Source: Zoroaster sp. YZ-2022
Lineage: Eukaryota; Echinodermata; Asteroidea; Forcipulatida; Zoroasteridae
DNA length: 64,000 nt
Direction of reading: 5' to 3'
Assembly: GCA_029582265.1 (NCBI GenBank)
Contig: CM055822.1
Location: 38,518,679-38,582,678 of the forward strand
The notes beneath the pieces are model-generated. The model was not told where the DNA came from, ran no database searches, and was given only the letters and a program-made list of their open reading frames with translations. The translations under genes and the position numbers were made by a program. Below, piece after piece: positions 32,491 through 44,019 of the stretch; the first letter of the stretch is position 1; each line of letters starts with the position of its first letter.

Positions 32491-32744
32491 ATAAAAGTGA
32501 AGAAACTCCCACCGGTTATCCTAATGTTGCAGTACTGTAGTTCTCTTGATATCACCAACGGATTATTACCGCAGTTTTGAAGTCATTGTTATTATTCCTT
32601 CTGGGCCATAGGCCTATTCTTTTAAGTTTGTTACTGTTTATTTCCAAACATAACGGGTAAAAATAAAGAATGATTGTAGAAAAATGTACGCAAACGTTTT
32701 TATTTTTCGTTGAAGTTGTTCTAAATAAGCCCGCCTATTACACA

Positions 32745-34935
32745 ATTTGTTCTGTTTGGTCCCAGAGTTGCATCTATATAATGACTATTATTTGTTTGGT
32801 CCATTCGTACTAGTTTGTTCCCGAAATTGCTCAATTTACACATAATAGCTGTTTGGTCCCGGAATTGCACCAACCACGCATATTTCTTTGATCCCGGAAT
32901 TGCACCTTAAACACATTATGTTTGTTTTATCAAATAAATTAGTTATTCTTTACTTGAGTTCTTTAGAGGAGCTTGATTGGAGAGTTTGTGTTGGCCCTAA
33001 ATCTGTTGTAAGACAGAAAGTAATCCCTTTGCAGATCAACTCATTGCGATTACAACTTGCACAAAATGAGAAGGTTCACAACTCTGAAGTGGTATTATTA
33101 CAATTATTTGACGTGAACTTTAATTAAATTTTTTAAAGTGTTCGTCTTATTGCAATCAAATTATAAACTCTAAATTCAAACGTTGCTTTTTAGGCAATTT
33201 GCATAACTTATTATATATTTTGTTTTTAATACAATGTATTTTCTATTCGGTAGTGAATTTTTATTGACGATAACCCAGCAACATGTGCAGCCCTCGCCAC
33301 GTTGAGGGCGGCCCTGGAATTACTGCAATATTGAGGCTATCTGGTATTTTTCCTCTCTCAGACTGAATCATAATCTTCAAAGTAAATTTCACTAACTTAT
33401 TTTCAAACATTATGGGTAATAAAGATTAACTGTAGAAAATGTGGGCAAAAGTGTTGTTGTTTAATTGATGATTTTGTTCTCAGTAGGTCCATCGACAGAA
33501 TGTCATAGTCTATTCTGTTTAAATAGGACCCTCCTTTATATATAATGAACATCTAGCGCGTGTATTCAAATATACTAATTCATAGTAACTTTACTTGTGT
33601 ATTTCAATGGTCCCCGAGAATGCACCTAACGTGCATGTTTCTTTGGTCCCGGAATTGCTTCTAATATACCTACTGTTTGTTTGGTCCCGGAATTGCTTCT
33701 AATATACCTACTGTTTGTTTGGTCCCGGAATTGCTTCTAATATACCTACTGTTTGTTTGGTCCCGGAATTGCACCAACCACGCATACTTGTTTGGTCCCG
33801 GAATTGCACCTCGTACACGCATTATGTTTGTTTAATCCTACAAATGCGTTATACTTGGCATGTGGGTTCTTTGGAGGAGCTGAGGCCACCCTAAATCTGT
33901 TGTAAAACAGTAAGTAATCCCATTTGATTAGAATTGGATTAGAACACACACGCGCAAGCATTGCACAGAATGAGGAGGTTTACTGCGATATATTTTACTG
34001 GTGATACTCTGGATAATATCAGTAATAAACTTGAATGAATTTTAATGCATTGGATATTTACAAATGCCCTTCTGTAATGTGCAAGTCTAGATGTTTATAC
34101 ATCCACAAGCTCCTAAAAATTACCTCAGTGTACTGCGCGACTGCTACAGTCTACACCGGTGGGTCGTTCTTTTCATGCTGTACGGCTCTTGTGCGTATTC
34201 AAACCTGGTTTGGTATTACATGTGTATTTTAATTAATGGTCCCGAGTTTGCACCTACCATGCATGTTTGTTTGGTCCTGGAATTGCACCTTACACACATT
34301 TTAAATTAGTTTAATAGCATGTGCACCTTCAGTGGTGCCGGAAGGGTGACAGGCAATGGCTTGGGGGCCTTGGGACCCACCTTGAATCTGTAAAAGGATA
34401 AACTTTGGATGCAGGACTGCCAGTTGTAAACAACCCATTAGTAATATTTGTAAACATAAAAGTTTGCCTGTATTTTAATTTGTGTAACTTCCCATATCTG
34501 TAAACAGCGGTATGTACGGAATCCGTCATTTGGCAATATTTGTCACATTAACTTTTCGCTAAATGCTTACAATAATGTGTTGTATTAATTGAATTTCATA
34601 GTTTTAAAGTAAGTAGACAAGCCTGCCACAAACTACACCAACAGTTATTTCTAAAACATTTCTGAGTTGATCTCATGCAATATTTACTTATAATTATTAA
34701 AATCAGTTTTACCCATGTAATTCTTTGTTTTAATGGTTCAGTAATTGCATTCAGTACTATATAAGGCCCTACTATTTTTATGTATATGCATATACTATGG
34801 AATTGTTTTCGTACCGAAATTGCACATTTGACACATACTGTTTTTTGTTGGTCCTGAAATTGCACCAACCATGCATTCTTGTTTGGTCCCGGAATTGCAC
34901 CTTATACACATATTATTGTTTGGTCCCGGAATTGT
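32745..34935. repeat. Scattered GGTCCC-AATTGC repeat units
   Basis: Further units of the family at 32093 are spread over 2 kb: near 32756-32912, a 38-bp tandem triplet GGTCCCGGAATTGCTTCTAA at about 33645-33760, single units at 33770-33815, 34236-34290 and 34800-34935. Between them the DNA is unrelated AT-rich sequence containing a ~30-bp phrase (CCCTAAATCTGTTGTAA) at both 32995 and 33891, so larger segments may have been copied together. Confidence 0.75.
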
Positions 34936-35221
34936 AGATAATATCCATTCGGCAAGTGTTTGTTTCTTCAGACACCTTCCTACAGCAGTTATTGCACTGC
35001 TAATTATATAACAACAGCTTTATATTGAATTTGAGTAACTTAATGAGTTTTTAATTCTGATAAAACTGAATATTGAGCAAAAGTATGGAATTCTGCGCTC
35101 AATTACTCTTTAAACAGCAACATCCGGTATAAAACTTTTAAATTTACCTCAATTTTCTTTATTATAAATGTATTAATTATAATTAATTAATATTTATACT
35201 TTAAAAACTAAATTTAAAAAG

Positions 35222-35393
35222 TCGGTCCTGAATTTGCTGTAAGGACACATAATGGTCCCCAAATGTTGGTCTTATAGGTGCCCTCCGGCCGGTCCTCAAA
35301 TTGCACACAGGGTTAGTAGGTTTGTTTGTTTGTTTGTTTGTTTGTTTGTTTGTTTGTTTGTTTGTTTGTTTGTTTGTTTGTTTGTTTGTTTGT
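35222..35393. repeat. GGTCCTCAAATTGCAC repeat with TTTG tail
   Basis: Three GGTCC motifs (35224, 35252, 35293) lead into CCGGTCCTCAAATTGCACAC and then an uninterrupted TTTG tract of about 18 units (35322-35393). The same arrangement, inverted, is at 13972-14250. The repeat core matches the 32-34 kb family. Confidence 0.75.
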
Positions 35394-36465
35394 GAGTGTA
35401 TATAGGTAGGTGGGGGATGTTTGAGTAGGATTGTCATCCATGGCATGGACTTCTTAGCGAGTTAAATCTCCTGGGGTCTGTTAAATAATTAAATTAGTAA
35501 ATATGTTGTTAGTTTAACGATAAGTTTAATTCAATTCTATTGTATTTGTCATGACCAGCATGAATATCGTCCATGAGTCGCCAAAAAAGTACATTGCAAA
35601 TCATGTTCATGACGAGCAAAGTTATTCAGAAATCAGCTGAGAAATTCTCCGTTTGAGTGGTTTCTGGGAATAATTTTTTTTAAATTTCTTAATTATACAA
35701 ATGTTATGTACGTGATTTAACTAATTATTAATGATTTTCTCCATAATTTTGCTATAATACGTAAAAAACGTCAATTTTCTGACTGACCACCTTTCTCCTC
35801 CATTGACTTTGTGCACAAACGTGTGCGTTTGTTTACAACCTTTTTCCAAAACCCAACTCCCACTGATCGAGGAACCATTTTTATAATATTATTCTACTTC
35901 CTTGAAATATCACTCTTGCCATTTAACAAAACCCACTCCTCCATGTTGGATGTAGAAAATTGTTTTGCTCAAAGACACAAATACATTTATTTTTTAACCA
36001 TGGTCAAAGTAATTTGTAATTTCCATTAATATCAAACATATGCTTTTACCACTAGACCACTGCACTTGGTAACCTACTTTTTCCCTATTAGGGGCGTGGC
36101 TACTCCCGTTTTTGCATCCCTTACACCCACACATGTGTTTACCACATGTTGAGTGATGACTGTTAGAATTCACTCTTAGATTTAGAACAAGCGTTAATTC
36201 CAAAACTATGTACAAAAATGACAGCTCGAAATAAAGGACAACGAAAGTGAAATTACCGTAAACTGTGGACACGAAGGTGCTGGCAACGACGAAACATAAT
36301 GTATTATATTCTTATTAGAATGTATTAGATTAGTTGTATGTCGGAGATACTGCAGTTTACAGTGAACTATATACATGTATGCCTCGTGTCTGTGTGTGAG
36401 AGAACTTCACGGCCGTTCACACGCAAAATGGGCTGTGCATAAATGGTACTTCTGAATAGTTGTTC
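35394..36465. other. AT-rich intergenic stretch
   Basis: I see no gene. Short frames (35811-36029, 35994-36272) lack recognisable domains. The segment ends where the 36.47-kb repeat cluster starts. Confidence 0.45.
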
Positions 36466-38170
36466 ACTTAAACTTCCGTTTTCGACCGGGAAGGAGAGGT
36501 CAAATTGGGTCATGTCTGTGTACGAAATGTGACATAATTCAAGATCTTTCAGATGATGCAAAGATTGTGAAAATATCTTCTGTGGTTCATGAGATATGAT
36601 TTTTTGAAATATTCAACTTCCGGTTTCAACCGGAAGGAGAGGTCAGATTGGGGTCACGTCTGTGTACGAAAAATAACATAATTCAAGATCTTTCAAATGA
36701 TGCAAAGATTGTGAAAATACATTTTGTGGTTCATGAGATATAATTTTTTGAAATATTAAATTTTGAGTTAGTGTAATTCGATATCTGATCACCTCACCAT
36801 GACGTCACAACTTATTGCACAACGACATCTTAAGGTCTAACTATGTGTTAAGTTTTAAGTTTCTGTGAACTCTGCAACTATGTTTTTGTCTCTGGATGTG
36901 TCTCACCGAGAAGGAGAAGAAAAATTTAAAAAACAGAACAATACCAAGATGTGTTCGCACTGTCGCTCGAACACCTAAAAAACTAGAGGTATTGAGTTTG
37001 TAGAAAACAAACTCAGGGTGTTCGAGTGTCCATCATATGTGATGACGTCATCACCTAAAATGTTAAAAGACAAGAGTTACTTCGGGAGATATGAGTTTTC
37101 ATAATATATAATTAAAATAACATATAATGTGCTATACTCAATACATTAACTTCCTGTTCAGTCATCCCATATAATTTTAAATTCCTCCAACCGTAAGTTC
37201 CGGTTCAATCATGTGACGTCATTCATACTTCATAATATGGGTGTCAATTGTGCCAAATTTGGTAAAATTCTGTCTAATGTTTTCTCGAGGTAGCAAAAAG
37301 TTACTTTTTTAAACGATGACGTCACCAAATATATTTTTGAAAAGAGCAGATCCCACTTAACATATAAACCCAGAATGCTTTTTTCGAATACGCTTTCAGA
37401 TTTGCGTCAATTTATAAAGAGCTTTTTAACCTTGAACTTCCAGTTTGGACTGGAAGTAAGGGTCAATAGGGTCATATCTGTGTATCAAATGTCGAGTCCT
37501 CCATGTTCTGTATGATTATGAAGGAATACAAAAAATTATCTGTTGTGGTTCACGAGATATAAAATATATTGTTTTAATTATAATTAATTACGTAATAATT
37601 CATTAGATGACCTCACCATGACGTCACAACGTTACCTGGAACTATATGTTAAGTTCTAACTATGTGTTAAGTTTTAAGGTTCTTTGAACTCCGCAACTAT
37701 GTTTTGGCTGTACAAATACATTTACAGAATAGTGATTCTGAATAGTTATTCACTTAAATTTCCGGTTTCGACCGATCGGATCAGATTAGGGTCATGTCTG
37801 TATACGAAATATCACATAATTCAAGATCTTTCAGATGATGCAAAGATTGTGAAAATATCTTTTGTGGTTCATGAGATATAATTTTTTGAAATATTAAACT
37901 TTGATTTAGTGTAATTCGATATCTAATGACCTCACCATGACGTCACAACGTAGGGCACAACTACATGTTAAGGTCAAACCATGTGTTAAGTTTTAAGGTT
38001 CTGTGAACTCTGCAACTATGTTTTTGTCTCTGGATATATCTCACTGAGAAGGAGAATAAAAAAATAAAAAACCGAACAATAACAGGAGGTGTTCGCGCTG
38101 TCGCTCGAACACCTAAAAAAAACCGAACAATATCAATAGGTGTTCGAGCTGTCGCTCGAACATCTAATTA
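36466..38170. repeat. Cluster of diverged repeats ending in GGTGTTCG hairpins
   Basis: A core starting CTTCCGGTTTCGACCGG, then GTCATGTCTGTGTACGAAAT, ATTCAAGATCTTTCAGATG, GTGGTTCATGAGATATAAT and CCTCACCATGACGTCACAAC occurs at about 36472 (short), 36614-36985, 37433-37720 (more diverged) and 37757-38115. The two fuller copies end in GTGTTCGCGCTGTCGCTCGA-type hairpins followed by ACACCTAAAAAA. The last hairpin is repeated once more (38136-38165) and is followed by CTAATTACTAGT. Copies are in direct orientation and diverged. Confidence 0.8.
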
Positions 38171-38544
38171 CTAGTTTATGGGCCCATTATTATTTTATGC
38201 AGCCAGGATAATAGGATCCGGCATCGCGCCCTGTTATCTAAGCCAGCGAGGAACGTCCATGTCGAAAGCCTGCTATGATTGCGACGAGACTTCGTCTACA
38301 ACGACTGGTCACAATTGAAATCTCTCAACCCTGGCAAAATTGTTCAAACATTTATGAACTAGGCCTATACTCTTTGTACTAGGCCTATACTAAGTACATA
38401 GTTTACATAGGCTACATATTTCATGATCCAAATATATGGCAGCAGTGCACAAAGAATGTTCTGGGTTATCGTAATAAACGCCGGACTTTCATCGACGGAC
38501 ATCGTCGTCAATCCACCGGCAGCAGAAGCGAGGGGAGGGGGCCA

Positions 38545-38766
38545 AATCCAAACCAGCGAGCGACCAGCGATCATTTGGGGTGAGTGTCATACTACCTTAT
38601 GACTTGTCAAGGTGCAAATGGGCAATGTGTAACCCAGCATAGAACATCTGCACTTTTTTGAAATGTTTTTCTGTTACATTCTACCTGTGCAAAATGTTTT
38701 CGATAATTTGTGTGTGTGTAGTTAGATAACAATATAAGCTGTAGAAATGTCCCACTCATACTTTTG
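38545..38766. repeat. Complex dispersed repeat, segment A (copy 1)
   Basis: The segment from AAATCCAAACCAGCGAGCGA to AATGTCCCACTCATA matches 46435-46655 with scattered changes. In the second copy it continues into segment B within about 30 bp. Here 1.2 kb of other DNA separates A from B. Confidence 0.85.
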
Positions 38767-39984
38767 TAAGCCCAAACTTGAATTTACATGGTAAATTAAT
38801 TACCTTAGTCCATACAAAGTGCCTTGATTTTTTTTAATCAAAATTGTTCAGTATGTATTTAGTTATTTATATGCTATTCCAAAAAAAATTAAAATAAATC
38901 AGAAATTGCTGAAAAAATCATGATTTTCAACCAACATTCCAGCGGTTGAAATCCGCGAAGTCTGTTGGACATTTGCGGCCAGTGGCGGCAGCAAACATTT
39001 TTCCTGTTTTTATGACGTACTTTTACGGGAGCTCGAAAGGAGCCATCTTAACAACGGTCTGGCTGCCGCCGCGTTGTTCGTGGCCGTACATGTACTTGTG
39101 TACAATGGGATTCCCCTTCACGTGCAACGCATGTATTGTGTGTGCGTCCGTGCACGGAGGTATGTTTCCAGTGTGGACATACTGGGGTCGGGTCATTGTC
39201 AAACTATTAGTCTGGTTGACAGCACGGCAATATCACCAAAGGATGATTTTTTTTCCGGCACAAAACAAGAACAATTTGGACACATTTTGAAGTGAGATTA
39301 ACTTTCCTGATAACAAAATTCAACGAATCAAATACTGGACATTCCAAAATTTGGTTGCTCTTAGAATAAATATTTGTTAGTAAAAAGCAATAAAAATAGG
39401 ATACCATTATGTGCGCTTATGGAGGACTCAAGATCTTCCTTAGGCTTCGCCATTTTCGCCAGGATTTCGTCCGGATTTTGTCCATTCCGGGCTTAATTGA
39501 TACGATTCTATGTCACTTATATCACCAACTTTGGCATCAGTATAATCTCCATCAAATGACGATGATGAACAACACAAACTTTTTCAAAAATACTTTCGGA
39601 AGTCACAGTTGGTAAACTTATTTTTGCAGCTGTACGCGATGTGATATGCTGTGTGTACAAAACGTAGTAAACAGTTGTGGCGTTCGCCCTCCCGTAAATG
39701 TACGTCATCAAAATAGGCTCAGTGAAAGTGTCCCCGACGGCTTTTGTTTTGGGCCTGTCGTTCGCGGCAGTGGCGAAGTACATTTTCATAGGTTTTTGAA
39801 GGGTTAAATAAAAATAATTAAAGTCTTATTTTTGGTGATTCCTACTTAGAATTACTTACTTTTTAAAATAGGGTTACAAATATTTACCATATTGTATGGT
39901 CTTTAAAATCAAGAAAAATATGCAGAAAACACGTAAGGTCCTCATTGTTGAGTCTGCAAGTGATATGTAGAAATTGAAGTATTC
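38767..39984. other. Insert between repeat segments, with a facing pair of related ORF fragments
   Basis: This DNA is absent at the matching place in the 46-kb copy. Near its ends two related segments face each other: CCTGTTTTTATGACGTACTT then TTACGGGAGCTCGAA (about 39002-39036, plus strand) and its counterpart on the minus strand (about 39688-39725). Both translate to MTYxYG-type peptides (38946-39290 plus, 39517-39789 minus). They may be long, eroded inverted repeats of a DNA element or a duplicated exon. I do not recognise the protein. Confidence 0.4.
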
Positions 39985-40415
39985 TTTGAAAAAAATGTTT
40001 TATTAGTGATCTGGATGCTATTCTTTACCTGATGAAGCCGTCTGTTTGATCTTGTCCATGAACTGCCTGGCTGGCCTCTGATACAATTTTTACTCCGCGT
40101 TCCACCGATTGTGTGTGCAAGGATTAATATTTGGCACGAGGAGGGGATCTGTCAACATACCCGTGATTTCTTGATCTGTTTTGTTTGAAATTAATAGCGG
40201 TTGTGTGATATGTTCCTTTCTCCAGTAAATCATGTCATGTCTTTGCTTGAAACCTCAGGGTGGGTACCTTGAGATGGCGAACTGATTTACCCTGGGGATA
40301 TTCTTCAATCTTCATCCTCCGCCTCGTCACCGCTTGCTTCATCGTCACTGTATCTTTCAATCTCCAGATGTAACTGTTGGGCACAAATCCTTGAGAATAG
40401 TGGTTTTTATCCCAC
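39985..40415. repeat. Complex dispersed repeat, segment B (copy 1)
   Basis: GTTTTATTAGTGATCTGGAT through GATATTCTTCAATCT matches 46691-46995. The continuation AAATCCTTGAGAATAGTGG then TTTTTATCCCAC matches 45395-45435. The segment ends at CCCAC, where a solo LTR is inserted. Confidence 0.85.
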
Positions 40416-41533
40416 TGTCGCGGAGCAGACCCTTGCGCTACTCCACTCAGACCAATATCAACAGACCACACGACACAACGAATGAACACAGTGAAAACAG
40501 ACTGGAATTATTACAAATTATAAAACTTATTTAATGGATTGGCGAAACTTGTGTAATGGCTGCTCATTTACCACCCACTTCGGGATTTTAAATTCCAAGT
40601 TTACTTTAATACAATCTAAGTTTACATTACCAATGAAGTGTTGACCCGCCGTCCTACATCTCGTATAACAACCCGTCAGGAAAAGTAGACCCACATTCCC
40701 CGTCACAATCGGCAGCCCCGCGTGGTGTCACTAATCCAAGGACCACACCCAAGGACGCTTCACCACGGTTAGGGTAGTCTTACGGGAATCCCTGGAAATG
40801 CACATATATTTTACTTTTAATACCCCTTGTCGGACATCAACTTTACACATAATTAATACAAGTTCGTTTACTAGAATATCACTTAATCTTGCATTACCAA
40901 ATTCAAACGATATATCACTGGAGAGTATTCAAACATTTGGCATAAACATTTAGACACTACAAAGTTAAATAATTAGATTCTCAACTCAGTGCCTTTGGCT
41001 TTGTCAAAGTCTGTCCTATAGGCTCCGGTGTTCCCGGGAGATTTTACGTTGCCAAGGGAGCCACTTCTTATGGGTCTCAAACACCCTGACGGACCCCTAC
41101 CCAGTACAACTGGAGTCGCCGACAATTCTCTAAGCTCGGTGGCTTAGGCACGACGCGACAGCCTCAGCGCTGACGGCCCTATCCGCTGGCATACACCCAC
41201 CCGGTGAGAAACTCCCTCCAGCACCCGCAACGTAAAAACTCTCCCACAAACAGCGTTCCTTTGGTTTTATACTCCAGCCCAAATTGAGGCTGACTTTTGA
41301 CGACCTCGTTTCCTTTACAAATTGCCCAAGTGACGCAACTCAAGGGTGCGTCCTAGCATTCAGGCTTTGTCCATGTCTAATCACACGACGGTTAGACCCG
41401 CGGGCAAGAAACCCATTAAGTTATATACGAATCAATTAAAGATCTACGCCAGGTTTTGGTTTATACTTTGCTCAAGTATCTGGAACAACATACCATATAA
41501 TGCTTAAGGGTAATTTTCTAACCGCTTGTGACA
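40416..41533. mobile_element. Solo LTR, 1118 bp, with 5-bp target duplication
   Basis: The insert begins TGTCGCGGAG and ends CTTGTGACA (TG...CA with TGTC/GACA ends) and is flanked on both sides by CCCAC (40411-40415 and 41534-41538). The related locus at 45431-45440 reads TTATCCCACGCCC without any insert, so it is a natural empty site. No coding frame lies inside. A TATA-like TTTATACTCC sits near 41267. This fits recombination between the LTRs of a retrotransposon. Orientation is not determined with confidence. Confidence 0.85.
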
Positions 41534-41830
41534 CCCACGTCCCAATGATGCTATTGGGAATTACCAATGCAATAATCTATCCAATCATTTTAACAGGCTC
41601 GTTTTAAAATTATGCCCTAGTTTTTTGCATAGATTTTCAACCATTCATAATAATAAAGGAAAACCCCTGACCTGCTGACCAAGATAAGAAATCTTTATAA
41701 TTCTCCATGAATACATATTAGAAAATATGCTTATTGCATCACAGAGCATCTAGAAGAATACTAAAGTTTCCTGAGACCTTAGGCGGGCCCCGGACACCAC
41801 GCTTTTGTGGATTACTGTGCTCTTTTCAAA
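41534..41830. repeat. Complex dispersed repeat, segment C (copy 1)
   Basis: After the target duplication, GGGAATTACCAATGCAATAA through GTGGATTACTGTGCTCT matches 45455-45695 with moderate divergence. It is the continuation of segment B beyond the LTR insertion. Confidence 0.82.
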
Positions 41831-42217
41831 ATCGTTTTTAAATACAAGAGTACAATTCTTTCAATTATATTTCCAGATTTGAAGAGAGGAAGACTTCTTC
41901 TCAATATAAACCAAGTTTCCTTACGAAAAAACTGGAAAGTGCTACTTGTAGGCCTACTGCTTGAAAATGGTTCAATAATTTTTGTTAACACTTGCCACGC
42001 AGCTCTTGTTGAAATCGAGCGAAAGTGCACGCGGCACCAAACCGAATCGGCTGTTTTGCAAGCTCGGGCGATGACGGATGAATCAAAAAGTGATTCTGGA
42101 CTCCTACATTGCTCATATTTGGAAGTCCCATTTACCAAATACATCCGAACTAAGTTCCGACGATTACCGAAACAAGCCACGTTTTCGGTTAAAATTATGC
42201 CTAATATCCAGGCCTAA
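41812..42217. other. Unassigned stretch open on both strands
   Basis: Frames of 136 codons (plus, 41807-42217) and 122 codons (minus, 41812-42180) overlap. The base composition here is less AT-rich than the surroundings. The minus-strand translation (MACFGNRRNLV start) looks more like real coding or once-coding sequence, but I recognise no domain. It could be a gene fragment carried by a repeat. Confidence 0.25.
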
Positions 42218-42740
42218 TATTTGAACTGTTCGCAATTTTTCGAACTGATCGTGCTACACGAATACTTATAAACATCTTTTGTACGTTTTCACCAAGTTTA
42301 AGATCCATAATTAATTGGAATCACCTTTTGATTGACGCCGGTGCTTGGGGATTTGACAGCGGCTATTGGGTCTCCCAAAGAAATTTCGAAGCTTGTGATA
42401 GATTTTGAAGTACCAAATAAATTTTACTAAAATATCAGAATTTATTGAATAATAAAGTGAGAAATAACGTGTTTAAATAGGAATGTTTTATGATTTAAAA
42501 AGCTGTGTAAGTTTTACACAGAATAGCAGGAAATGCGAAGAAGAACAATATTTTATGAAAACTCTTACATGACAAAACACAAACACATTTGTGAAAGATG
42601 GTCAGCCTTTAAAATTTCAGTGTTGTATTAATATGAGTTTTAATTTGGAGATATAACATATTAAAATAGACACAAAGTACACAAGAATCAGTTTAGATGT
42701 TTTCACTCACGGTGCCACGTGTATCAGACCGCTATTTTTG

Positions 42741-42782
42741 TAACCGTGTAACCGTTAGTCAAAACAGTCGGTTACACGGTTA
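42741..42782. repeat. Perfect 14-bp-stem hairpin
   Basis: TAACCGTGTAACCG and CGGTTACACGGTTA flank a 14-base loop. GGTAACCG/GGTTACC-like motifs recur to about 42960 (CGGTTAACCGACCGG, TCGGTTACAATTACCCG), so the hairpin is part of a motif-rich patch of about 240 bp. Confidence 0.75.
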
Positions 42783-42989
42783 ACCGACCGGAACAATGTT
42801 TTTGATTGCCCATCGTGTTTTTGTTAAAATACTGCAGCAGCATCTAGCCCGCGAGGCCTATGTACACATAGGCTATGCCGAGTATCTGGGTACTCGGATA
42901 CCCGACCGAAACTGTCATTACCCAATTCCTTTATCGGTTACAATTACCCGCAAACGACTTTTTAAAATGTTCACACAATCTGTTGCAGG

Positions 42990-44000
42990 CATGGTACGAG
43001 TCGTTTTTAATATAGAAGTGGGAAATCACAACAGTAAGTCCACATTTATTATGAATCTATAATAAAACAAGAGGAACTTGTGTTCATATTGATTATTTTA
43101 TACATTTGGGAGTATTGATGTCTTTTTACAAATTTGTTTACGGATAACCGGGTATCCTAATTGTATGATTTTATACAATTTTGTTTATGGGGGGGGGGGG
43201 GGTATGGGTAAAGTGTGCATCAGATGGTAAGTGACCAGACTAATTCATGGATATAATCTGGCCCCTGTCAAAATCTGTCTACATTTAATTAGTTTAATTA
43301 AATTTAATTTAATGTTTAATTAATAAGCATTAACTCCTGAAAGAGCATTTTTTAATTATGTAAATCAAACTCGTGAAATGAAAACTGTAGACTAAGCTTG
43401 TTTTGCAATTTCACGAAGTGATACACGTTTATGTAATACGCTGTATACACAACAAAGGCGCGCTGTGTTCGCTAATCTTCTTGATTAATCTACAGTTTAT
43501 GTCAGTTCGTGAAACCGAAAATATTTACTTCCACTCAAGTTTTGCCTGTTTTATCCAAAATTATAGCCAAAATATATATATGTATTACAAATTTCATGGT
43601 ACCGGTGTCCCTTCAGGGCCACCATAGGTCCCACTGTTCAGTGGAGCATTATAATACATTAGTTCATTATTGATACCAACTAGTCACACCTTTGCACTAG
43701 ACTCAGGCAGTGTTCCATAGACTAATAAGAGTTCCGGCCATAAACATGCTCAGTGTTACTCAATGGTTGTGTAGGCCAGATATGAGTTTTTTGATGGATA
43801 TAAACAATCTTATAGATGATGTGACCAATGACATCACATATTTACAAAGAAGCCCCAAAGGTCAAACTGCGTCGGGGTCAATATGTACACTGGTCTATGA
43901 AACGAAACCATAAAATCTGATATTTGAGATGTCCGCCAAAAAAAACCTTAAGTTGATACATTTCTATTTAGGCACCATCATTACATCTTAAAAAGGACTT
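42990..44000. other. AT-rich intergenic stretch with poly-G run
   Basis: I see no gene. A G13 run lies at about 43190-43202. At 43609-43632 the motif TGTCCCTTCAGGGCCACC then ATAGG matches, in inverse orientation, the outer end of the TIR element at 51836, so a fragment or solo end of that family is present. Confidence 0.5.
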
Positions 44001-44019
44001 TCGTGAACTGTTCAAGATT

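Noticed and set aside
31952..32580. Proteins of 96-174 residues with repeated GTKQVCMVGA or GPNKYVWLVQF motifs
   Set aside because: Translations of the 35-bp minisatellite in several frames and both strands; 35 is not a multiple of three, so the frames cycle without meaning.
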